This document shows positions 8,190 to 15,060 of a DNA stretch of 15,060 nucleotides, one piece after another. The first letter of the stretch is position 1. The number at the start of each line of letters is the position of its first letter. Below the pieces are notes generated by a model. It saw only the letters and a program-made list of their open reading frames with translations. It was not told the DNA's origin and made no database searches. This stretch comes from an uncultured Flavobacteriales bacterium (GTDB taxonomy: Bacteria > Bacteroidota > Bacteroidia > Flavobacteriales > Crocinitomicaceae), in the NCBI GenBank assembly GCA_946479985.1, contig CAMLIF010000099.1:1-15060 (forward strand), read 5' to 3'. The position numbers and the translations under genes are program-made.

Positions 8190-8257
8190 ATTGCGAATGA
8201 TCTTTTATTAAATGAAAATTGAATTCAATTTGTTATTGGTCATTAGCAATTCGCAAT
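8190..8257. repeat. Nested inverted repeats in AT-rich intergenic DNA
   Basis: ATTGCGAAT (8190-8198) and ATTCGCAAT (8249-8257) are perfect 9-base inverted arms 50 bases apart. Between them is a 16-bp perfect palindrome around GAATTC (8216-8231). The segment lies upstream of the elaA-peptidase operon and just after the carboxylase stop. There is no long T run, so it is not an obvious terminator; it may hold an operator or be decayed repeat DNA. Confidence 0.5.
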
Positions 8258-8260
8258 TAT

Positions 8261-9904
<1,644 letters not shown>

Positions 9905-9956
9905 GTTTTTTCTTATTACGAGGGTTATAAGGTTATGCCATAGTTTAGAAGAATCA

Positions 9957-9982
9957 TCGAAATAGAATTTCTATTCCTTCGA
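9957..9982. promoter_or_regulatory. Inverted repeat in divergent promoter region
   Basis: AATAGAA (9961-9967) and TTCTATT (9969-9975) are perfect inverted arms separated by one base, flanked by TCGA on both sides (9957-9960 and 9979-9982). It lies within the 190-bp region between the divergent carboxylase and pcm genes, 57 bases upstream of the carboxylase ATG. The size and symmetry suit a dimeric repressor site, perhaps a TetR- or LacI-type fatty-acid regulator, but this is inference and no regulator is nearby. Confidence 0.35.
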
Positions 9983-10082
9983 CATTAACCGTTAGCCCAA
10001 TTTCATTAACAGCGTTCCAAATATACACAATTCAATGTAGATAGATTCCTGATTGCATGCTCTAAACCCCTCTTGTTAATGA

Positions 10083-10090
10083 TATCTTTG
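10083..10090 (+). promoter_or_regulatory. Bacteroidota -7 promoter element (TATCTTTG)
   Basis: TATCTTTG matches the TAnnTTTG consensus exactly and ends four bases before the pcm ATG, so the transcript would start at or within a few bases of the start codon. No well-spaced -33 TTG was found; an ATTG at 10052 is about 27 bases away, longer than usual. Confidence 0.5.
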
Positions 10091-10094
10091 TTTC

Positions 10095-10739
10095 ATGCAA
10101 GATACATACAAGCACAAAGGAATGAGAAAGCAATTGATTCAGCAGTTGCGTGAAAAGGGAATTGAAGATGCAGCAGTTTTAGAAGCTTTTGACCAGGTTC
10201 CGCGCCATTATTTCCTTGATCTTGCATTTGAACAGCAGGCTTATTCTAATGTTGCGTTCCAGATTGGGGCCGGACAAACAATCTCTCATCCATATACAGT
10301 TGCGTTTCAATCGTCGTTATTGGAACTGAAAAAAGGGGAGAAGGTACTTGAGATAGGAACAGGGTCAGGGTTTCAGACTGCAATTCTTGCGAAGCTGGGA
10401 GTGAAAGTGTTTTCTATTGAAAGACAGAAAGAACTGCATATAAAATCGAAACACTTGCTGGAGAAGTTAAATATTCGTGCGCAATTGTTCTTTGGCGACG
10501 GTTATCAGGGGAAAGCCGTTTTTGGTCCTTTCGATAAAATATTGGTTACATGCGGCGCGCCGAGTGTTCCGCAAGCTTTATTAGATCAGTTAAAAGTTGG
10601 CGGCTATTTGGTAATTCCCGTTGGTGGCGACGAAGGACAGGAAATGATCCGAATCACTAAAGTCACGGAGACTTCGTTTAAAGAAGAATTGTTTGGTTAT
10701 TTCAGTTTTGTCCCGATGCTGGAGAAGACGGTTAAGTAA
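10095..10739 (+). CDS. pcm: Protein-L-isoaspartate O-methyltransferase
   Basis: The enzyme repairs aged proteins by methylating L-isoaspartyl residues, using S-adenosylmethionine in the cytosol. The 214-residue product matches the usual PIMT length. Visible are the PIMT-specific GAGQTISHPYTVAFQ (residues 58-72), SAM-binding motif I VLEIGTGSGFQTA (84-96), the acidic end of the next strand (IER, 108-110), GDGYQG (134-139), and the catalytic-region strand ILVTCGAP (149-156). The N-terminal DTYKHKGMRKQLIQQLREKG is typical of Bacteroidota members, so the ATG at 10095 is preferred to the internal ATG at residue 10. A TATCTTTG promoter element ends four bases before it, implying a leaderless or nearly leaderless mRNA. 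The following membrane-protein gene is 77 bases away. Confidence 0.95.
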   Translation: MQDTYKHKGMRKQLIQQLREKGIEDAAVLEAFDQVPRHYFLDLAFEQQAYSNVAFQIGAGQTISHPYTVAFQSSLLELKKGEKVLEIGTGSGFQTAILAKLGVKVFSIERQKELHIKSKHLLEKLNIRAQLFFGDGYQGKAVFGPFDKILVTCGAPSVPQALLDQLKVGGYLVIPVGGDEGQEMIRITKVTETSFKEELFGYFSFVPMLEKTVK

Positions 10740-10816
10740 TTTAAGTCTTAAAATCCTGAATATCACAATTCAGATACGCAAAAACCATTACCAACTGAGA
10801 TGAAATACATTGAAGG

Positions 10817-11470
10817 ATGAGAAATAATTTGAAATTACTTAATGCTAAGCGATTGTTTCTTTGGTTAAGTATTGCTGTAAACAGTTTTGCTTTGTTGTTA
10901 CTACTGACAGGATTAATAAATAGATTGAATCAAGGTGAGTTTCTGAATCAAGATTCGGTTAGACTCATGGGGTCTTTAATGGTCGTTTGTATTGTTCTAA
11001 CTCTCATCATTGGTACAACTCACGTTATATTATTAATGGTTTGGCAATTCCGTTCAAACCAGAACATTGCGACAGTTCGAGCAGAGAAAAAATTCCCTGT
11101 GTTTTGGTTGTGGGCCTATATAATTATTCCTTTTTTGCATGTGCTTTTTCCATTCATTTTTGTGCGACGTTATTTTCAAATCATGAGATCTAAAGTCAAT
11201 TTTGATTTGAAAGGAATTCTCAATATATCCACGTTACATCTTGTTTTCGGACTGATTTACTTTTTGGCGATTTGTATGCTTGGCTTAGTAATGAATAATT
11301 TGGAACACAAGCTATTCTACTTGATTACCATTGGAATTGTTGTGGCAGCAAGTTCACGTATTGTAGAAAATCTTCTGTATTTGTATATTATTAAACTATT
11401 GAAGAAAATTGATCTTGCGGTAGTTCATAATCAGGTTCATCTGAATGAAAGTGAGGTGATAGATCACTAA
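10817..11470 (+). CDS. Five-helix integral membrane protein, DUF4328-like
   Basis: The 217-residue protein has about five membrane segments (residues 12-34, 50-76, 94-115, 138-159, 165-195). Between helices 2 and 3 there is a conserved-looking VWQFRSNQNIA...KKFPVFWLWAYIIIPFLHVLFPF. This pattern (W-x-F/Y-R-x-x-x-N, then a P-x-W-x-x-W and a second-helix proline) resembles the DUF4328 family, but I cannot confirm it. The C-terminus is a charged cytosolic tail. Function is unknown. It follows pcm on the same strand with no convincing terminator, so co-transcription is possible. The ATG at 10817 is preceded by AAGG immediately before it, too close to serve as a ribosome-binding site. Confidence 0.75.
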   Translation: MRNNLKLLNAKRLFLWLSIAVNSFALLLLLTGLINRLNQGEFLNQDSVRLMGSLMVVCIVLTLIIGTTHVILLMVWQFRSNQNIATVRAEKKFPVFWLWAYIIIPFLHVLFPFIFVRRYFQIMRSKVNFDLKGILNISTLHLVFGLIYFLAICMLGLVMNNLEHKLFYLITIGIVVAASSRIVENLLYLYIIKLLKKIDLAVVHNQVHLNESEVIDH

Positions 11471-11529
11471 ATTCAGAAGGGAACCTGGCATCTGAAAAGT
11501 AATTCGAAGTACAATTAGTCTTTCACATT

Positions 11530-12306
11530 TTAAATTAAAGCTTCATAAGCATTCCTAATCTCAATAAACTTTTCTGCCGCCATTTTTCGCTGTGATTCTG
11601 TTCCGGTTTCAAAGTTATCCGGGTGGTGAATCTTGACGAGTTTCCGATAGGCTTTTTTCAGTTCGTCCTGTGTTGCGTTAGGCGAAATACCGAGAATATC
11701 GTAAGCGTAATTTTTTGGTTTGTGTTTGCTCTTTTTTCCTTCTGTTTCCTTTTGATGCGTTTTGTAGGATGCATAAATCGCAATGATCTGCACCAGATTC
11801 TCCGGATTTAAGTCTAATTCCTGATTGATCTGTTTCAGGAAATTCAGTTCACGCAAAGTCATTTCTCCGCTGACCAACGACAAACCGGTTAAGAAGTAGA
11901 TAATTTGTGATCGTGATCCTTCATCTTTTAAATGGATTTTCATCCAATCCGTAATTGTTTTAGTCTTAATCGGATATTGAAGTGAAAACAATAGTGAATC
12001 TCCAAAGTCGTAATTGGCTTTTGAAAAATAACGATTGAAATACTGATTGATGTATTGGGTTTTATGCTTTGATTCCTGGTAATCGAGCAGCATAAGTTTA
12101 GCTCCCAGTGCGAGATAAGCTTCCAGGAAATTATCTTCGGTGGGTTTTAGTTTTTGCGGAAAGATTCCTTTTCTCCAGGAACGGGCATGACGGGTTTTAA
12201 AAATGTATAAAGTCAACCCGCCGATAAATGGAACACCAAACAGAATAGCAACCAGCCATGCAGGAAGATTGGCAGCGGGTTCGAAATAGAGCAGGGAGTA
12301 TTGCAT
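11530..12306 (-). CDS. DjlA-like membrane-anchored J-domain protein
   Basis: The 258-residue product has an N-terminal membrane helix (about residues 15-36), a helical middle region of TerB/DjlA type (about 58-185), and a C-terminal J domain (about 199-258). The J domain contains the essential HPD motif at 228-230 after [11 protein letters not shown] and ends with [11 protein letters not shown]. The order (membrane anchor, TerB-like domain, J domain at the extreme C-terminus) matches the E. coli DjlA co-chaperone, which stimulates DnaK ATPase at the inner membrane; the length is also comparable (271 in E. coli). The TerB assignment rests on position and helical character, not on a clear motif. 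A lysine-rich linker ([10 protein letters not shown]) separates it from the J domain. It converges with the upstream membrane protein gene; the 59 bases between show only a weak 6-bp hairpin with no T run. Confidence 0.85.
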   Translation of the reverse strand: MQYSLLYFEPAANLPAWLVAILFGVPFIGGLTLYIFKTRHARSWRKGIFPQKLKPTEDNFLEAYLALGAKLMLLDYQESKHKTQYINQYFNRYFSKANYDFGDSLLFSLQYPIKTKTITDWMKIHLKDEGSRSQIIYFLTGLSLVSGEMTLRELNFLKQINQELDLNPENLVQIIAIYASYKTHQKETEGKKSKHKPKNYAYDILGISPNATQDELKKAYRKLVKIHHPDNFETGTESQRKMAAEKFIEIRNAYEALI

Positions 12307-12408
12307 GAACCTAATTTAGTAATTTGAGTTGAACCCTTTTATGAGCTTTTGAATTTTATAAAAACATAAAATTGTGTTTTTCATCCTGTCAATAATTCAG
12401 GGATGGAT

Positions 12409-12432
12409 AAAAGCCACCGGCTTCTGGCTTTT
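12409..12432 (+). terminator. Terminator-like hairpin in a divergent region
   Basis: AAAAGCCA (12409-12416) and TGGCTTTT (12425-12432) form a perfect 8-bp stem with an 8-base loop, ending in TTTT. It has the form of a short intrinsic terminator, yet it lies between two divergent genes and upstream of the likely promoter of the 12475 gene, so it terminates no gene I can identify. Confidence 0.5.
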
Positions 12433-12447
12433 CGAAGCGTATTTTAG

Positions 12448-12455
12448 TAGATTTG
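12448..12455 (+). promoter_or_regulatory. Bacteroidota -7 promoter element (TAGATTTG)
   Basis: TAGATTTG matches TAnnTTTG exactly and lies 19 bases before the ATG at 12475, giving a short leader of roughly 14-16 bases. No clear -33 TTG is seen near 12426-12430. Confidence 0.5.
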
Positions 12456-12474
12456 GTTACAACATACTGATCTA

Positions 12475-13164
12475 ATGAAAAACCATTGTTTCGTACTCCT
12501 ATTTCTGTTTTCTCCCTTTACAGGTTTCTCACAACAACGAATCGGGTTTGAATTGTCTTCGCGATTTGAAGATTTATCTTCATCTGTACATTTTCAGAAA
12601 ATAGTAGCATCACATTTTCTACTGGGAGCAGGGGCAATGATCAACGGAAAACAATACATGTACGAAAACGTACCGACCACCGATTTACATAACCCGTTTG
12701 GTTTTGTAGAAAGCAGGAAAACTGAAAACGGACAAGAACTGGAATTGTATAGTTATGAGACTTATTCGCGCAGAGGATTCAGTTTATTGCTTATGTCGGG
12801 TTGGTTTCATGAATTCAATACTTTTCAGGGAATCCGGTTCAATTTGAACGTTCGTTTTGGTGTCTCGAATGTGCGAATCAACACGTATTACAGAAATTTG
12901 GCTACAGGTGTAAATGCATTCGAAAGACAAACGCATACGATTCCGTATCAAGCTATTTGTCCGGAAATATATCACACGTTACGTCAATCAAACAAATGGA
13001 CTTTCTATTACGGATTTCGGGTTCCATATTATTTCAGCATGTTTCCAAAAGCGTATTCTCCACAATATAAAATGGATATTTATCACCGGGCAAAATTCGA
13101 ATTGTGTATTGGTTTGACGCGGCAGGTTGGAAAAGCAGGTCCGGAAAAAAGCGCTATCCAATAA
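12475..13164 (+). CDS. Small outer-membrane beta-barrel-like protein
   Basis: This 229-residue product carries a signal peptide (MKNHCFVLLFLFSPFTGFSQ, likely cut after Gln20). After that it shows alternating polar and hydrophobic strands rich in aromatic residues, such as GFSLLLMSGWFHEF, FNLNVRFGVSNVRI and WTFYYGFRVPYYF. This suggests a small outer-membrane beta barrel, like the porin-family or DUF3575-type proteins common in Bacteroidota. The last strand-like segment (AKFELCIGLTRQ) is followed by a charged tail. No specific family is recognised. The next gene begins 67 bases later from its own promoter, so this is probably monocistronic. Confidence 0.65.
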   Translation: MKNHCFVLLFLFSPFTGFSQQRIGFELSSRFEDLSSSVHFQKIVASHFLLGAGAMINGKQYMYENVPTTDLHNPFGFVESRKTENGQELELYSYETYSRRGFSLLLMSGWFHEFNTFQGIRFNLNVRFGVSNVRINTYYRNLATGVNAFERQTHTIPYQAICPEIYHTLRQSNKWTFYYGFRVPYYFSMFPKAYSPQYKMDIYHRAKFELCIGLTRQVGKAGPEKSAIQ

Positions 13165-13220
13165 ATCTGCAACTTCACGATTTGATCAATATCAGTTTCT
13201 CTCAAATCATCACTTTTTCT

Positions 13221-13228
13221 TATATTTG
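13221..13228 (+). promoter_or_regulatory. Bacteroidota -7 promoter element (TATATTTG)
   Basis: TATATTTG matches TAnnTTTG exactly and ends three bases before the ATG at 13232. The transcript would begin at or next to the start codon. This places the glycine-zipper and zeta-like genes in a transcription unit separate from the 12475 gene, and it favours 13232 over the longer frame extending to 13127. Confidence 0.55.
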
Positions 13229-13231
13229 TTT

Positions 13232-13534
13232 ATGTCAAATTCCAAAGATAAATCGGATCAAGTTGTTGAAGGAGCCATTGCTGGAGGCCTTGTTGGAGCA
13301 GTGCTTGGAGCCTTTTTGACGGGAAAAGGTGAAGGAACTATGATTTCTGCCATAGTCGGTGCTGCAATTGGAGCATCCATTAAAGCGGGAGAAGAAGCGA
13401 AAAATTTAGATTTACCGGTTTTATATGAAGAAAATGGTAATATTTATAAAGTATACCCCGACGGACGTAAAGAATTGGTTCGCCAACTGGTGAAAGTAAG
13501 AACTCGGATTCCAAAAAGATTCACTCTTGAATAG
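13232..13534 (+). CDS. Glycine-zipper membrane protein, candidate antitoxin/partner
   Basis: I place the start at ATG 13232, giving 100 residues; the frame is open to ATG 13127, but that would overlap the previous gene and includes the promoter. After a polar start (MSNSKDKSDQVVE) there are two small-residue membrane segments with glycine-zipper spacing: GAIAGGLVGAVLGAFL (residues 14-29; Gly14, 18, 22, 26) and ISAIVGAAIGASI (38-50; Gly43, 47). They would form a hairpin. The C-terminal half is soluble: LPVLYEENGNIYKVYPDGRKELV (61-83), which looks like a short beta hairpin, followed by a basic tail (KVRTRIPKRFTLE). The gene overlaps the zeta-like kinase by eight bases. Small proteins upstream of zeta-type kinases are often their antitoxins, so this is a candidate antitoxin or membrane-targeting partner; that is inference, and it has no resemblance to epsilon antitoxin that I can see. 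Confidence 0.75.
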   Translation: MSNSKDKSDQVVEGAIAGGLVGAVLGAFLTGKGEGTMISAIVGAAIGASIKAGEEAKNLDLPVLYEENGNIYKVYPDGRKELVRQLVKVRTRIPKRFTLE

Positions 13535-14291
13535 TAGAAGCCAAACTAAAAGGTTAAGAATTTTTGCCGGACCAAACGGATCAGGTAAATCTACATTGTC
13601 GGAATCATTTAAAAATCACCAAAACCCAAATATCAAGCTAGGAATATTCGTTAATGCAGATGAAATCGAGCGTGAAATAAGAACGAATAACACACTGGAT
13701 TTTTCAGATTATTCGATTCACGTTTCAACAACGGAAATTCAAAATTTCATTCGAACGTATGGAATGTCTAAAAACAAGCTTGTTGATTTTGATTTATTGA
13801 ATGAGTTTGATGTGATAGATAATGTTATTCTGTACAAAGGTGAGATTAATTCATATATCGCTGCCGATATTGCTGCCTTTATCAGAACTGAGTTGTTATC
13901 AAACGGAGTTAGTTTTTCCTTTGAAACGGTGTTTTCTCATGAATCTAAGTTAGAGATCATGCGGAAAGCGAAAGAACTGGGTTATCGTATTTATTTGTAT
14001 TTCATCACAACCAAAGACCCTGAAATTAATATTGACAGAGTCAAAATCCGGGTTGCTAAGAACGGGCATCCGGTTCCTGAAACAAGAATTATTGATCGCT
14101 ACTATAAATCATTGGATCTGTTATATTCTGCAATTAAAATAAGTAACAGAGCCTTTCTCTTTGATAATTCGGGAAGATACTATGAGTTAGTTGCCGAAGT
14201 TATTGAAGGAAAGAATGTCCAATTGTCAGATAATGATATTCCAGCGTGGTTTGTAGAATATGTTTATGAAGCTGCCAGGGAAGGCAAATAA
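13527..14291 (+). CDS. Zeta-toxin-like P-loop kinase
   Basis: The 254-residue product is a P-loop kinase of the zeta-toxin/COG4185 type. The Walker A motif is AGPNGSGKS at residues 14-22; NADE at 43-46 matches the zeta NADE-R motif; FETVFSHESK (132-141) and the C-terminal RVKIRVAKNGHPVPETRIIDRYYKSLDLL (171-199) are family signatures. The usual GGH is NGH here. Zeta toxins phosphorylate UDP-N-acetylglucosamine and block cell-wall synthesis; whether this chromosomal relative does so is unknown. An in-frame stop at 13497-13499 and the absence of any ATG before the P-loop leave TTG 13527 as the only standard start. It lies inside the preceding gene, overlapping it by eight bases (TTGAATAG), so translation is probably coupled to that gene. 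A terminator follows. The family call is strong; toxicity is inference. Confidence 0.88.
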   Translation: MNSRSQTKRLRIFAGPNGSGKSTLSESFKNHQNPNIKLGIFVNADEIEREIRTNNTLDFSDYSIHVSTTEIQNFIRTYGMSKNKLVDFDLLNEFDVIDNVILYKGEINSYIAADIAAFIRTELLSNGVSFSFETVFSHESKLEIMRKAKELGYRIYLYFITTKDPEINIDRVKIRVAKNGHPVPETRIIDRYYKSLDLLYSAIKISNRAFLFDNSGRYYELVAEVIEGKNVQLSDNDIPAWFVEYVYEAAREGK

Positions 14292-14324
14292 AAAAAGCGT
14301 TACCCAATAACTGAATAACGCTTA
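14291..14324. terminator. Bidirectional intrinsic terminator
   Basis: AAGCGTTA (14296-14303) and TAACGCTT (14317-14324) form a perfect 8-bp stem with a 13-base loop, between the convergent zeta-like and trxB genes. On the minus strand the stem is followed by seven Ts (14297-14291), so it is a good trxB terminator. On the plus strand it is followed by ATTATTTAAT, a weaker run for the zeta unit. Confidence 0.8.
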
Positions 14325-14345
14325 TTATTTAATCGAAATTTCTGT

Positions 14346-15012
14346 TTAATGCTCCAAAGAAGCCAAATAACGTTCTGCATCTAACGCAGCCATACAGCCT
14401 GTTCCCGCAGCGGTAACTGCTTGACGGTATGTTCTGTCGGCAGCATCACCGGCAACAAAAACTCCCGGAACATTCGTTAATGAAGTTCCTGGTTTTTCGT
14501 ATTTGATATAACCTGTTTCGTCCAGGTTAATATAATCTTTAAAAATCTCTGTATTTGGCTTGTGTCCGATAGCAACAAAGAAACCGGTTGCAGGAATTTC
14601 TGTTTCCTCACCAGTAACGTTGTTTTTTACTTTTGCTCCGGTTACACCGTTTCCATCTCCTAAAACTTCAACTGTTTCCGTGTTATGAAGAATAGTGATG
14701 TTTGGTGTATTTCGCACACGATCAGCCATGATTTTAGAAGCACGGAATTTATCTGTACGAACCAGCATGGTAACTTTGCTTGCTAATTTTGAAAGGTAAT
14801 GTGCTTCCTCACAAGCAGAATCGCCGGCTCCAACAATAATAGTTTCCTGACCGCGGTAGAAGAAACCGTCACAAACTGCACAAGCAGAAACACCGCCGCC
14901 AATTTGCAAATAATGCTGTTCTGAAGGAATTCCTAAATATTTTGCTGCTGCACCGGTAGAAATAATCACTGTTTCAGCATGAATTTCGTGACCGTCTTCT
15001 GTCCAGCATTTA
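14346..15012 (-). CDS. trxB: Thioredoxin reductase, N-terminal end missing
   Basis: TrxB uses FAD and NADPH to reduce thioredoxin in the cytosol. The 221 visible residues are the C-terminal two-thirds of an enzyme usually about 315-320 long. They contain the redox-active CAVC (codons at 14882-14871) in GGGVSACAVCDGFFY, the NADPH-binding VGAGDSACEEAHYL, FFVAIGHKPNT, and the closing FAD motif GVFVAGDAADRTYRQAVTAAGTGCMAALDAERYL. A GTG at 14969 is not the start: the frame remains open and family-like upstream, giving KCWTEDGHEIHAETV back to base 15011. The missing N-terminus includes the FAD GxGxxG motif. Truncation is due to the contig end, because adapter sequence begins at 15013, and not to a mutation. 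The terminator at 14291-14324 follows. Confidence 0.96.
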
Positions 15013-15060
15013 AGATCGGAAGAGCGTCGTGTAGGGAAAGAGTGTAGATCTCGGTGGTCG
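15013..15060. other. Illumina TruSeq adapter contamination
   Basis: From 15013 the bases start AGATCGGAAGAGCGTCGTGT and continue through GTAGATCTCGGTGGTCG, exactly the reverse complement of 48 bases of the TruSeq universal (P5-side) adapter. It directly follows coding sequence of trxB with no biological continuation. It is a read-through artefact that was assembled at the contig end and should be trimmed. Confidence 0.98.

Noticed and set aside
10756..10773. Hairpin CTGAAT/ATTCAG after pcm as a terminator
   Set aside because: The stem is only 6 bp, AT-rich and not followed by a T run.
11472..11496. Hairpin TTCAGA/TCTGAA between the convergent membrane-protein and J-domain genes
   Set aside because: It has a 6-bp stem, a 13-base loop and no T run in either direction, too weak to call a terminator.
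13127..13231. Longer N-terminus for the glycine-zipper protein
   Set aside because: It would overlap the preceding gene by 38 bases and translate through the TATATTTG promoter element; the extra residues are unlike a normal N-terminus.
13104..13319. A 71-codon plus-strand frame spanning the end of the barrel gene and the start of the glycine-zipper gene
   Set aside because: It crosses a stop, a promoter and a start of two better genes in other frames and has no family features.
14967..14969. GTG as the trxB start
   Set aside because: The frame remains open and family-like for 14 more codons upstream, and the gene is simply cut by the contig end.

Overview
This window looks like chromosomal DNA from a Bacteroidota bacterium, probably of the Flavobacteriales; a Crocinitomicaceae/Fluviicola-like source is my guess, not a demonstrated assignment. 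The reasons are a DUF3078 protein, AT-rich genes whose starts mostly lack Shine-Dalgarno sequences, several TAnnTTTG promoter elements of the Bacteroidota type, and a gene set typical of the group. Most genes are housekeeping or envelope genes. I see no rRNA, tRNA, CRISPR array, insertion sequence or prophage.

Layout. Positions 1-2976 (+) hold the end of a DUF3078 outer-membrane-type protein and, 4 bases later, a membrane-anchored von Willebrand factor A protein. A 38-bp perfect palindrome separates this pair from a convergent SPFH/Band 7 gene (3055-3972, -). A 48-codon gene with its own terminator, easily missed by annotation, sits at 4105-4251 (+). Then come minus-strand genes: a secreted TPR protein (4285-5568), an M13 metallopeptidase lipoprotein (5645-7708) coupled by an ATGA overlap to an ElaA-like acetyltransferase (7705-8163), and an acyl-CoA carboxylase beta subunit (8261-9904).

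From 10095 the plus strand carries pcm (protein repair methyltransferase) and a five-helix membrane protein. A DjlA-like J-domain protein converges on them (11530-12306, -). At 12475-13164 (+) is a small outer-membrane-barrel-like protein. It is followed by the most interesting unit: a 100-residue glycine-zipper protein (13232-13534) overlapping a zeta-toxin-like P-loop kinase (13527-14291) that begins with TTG. This pair has its own promoter and terminator and is arranged like a toxin-antitoxin module. The window closes with trxB (-), which is cut off at its N-terminal end.

The last 48 bases (15013-15060) are not biological: they match the Illumina TruSeq universal adapter in reverse complement. 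The true genomic sequence therefore ends at about 15012, which is why trxB is truncated. This is an assembly artefact at a contig end.
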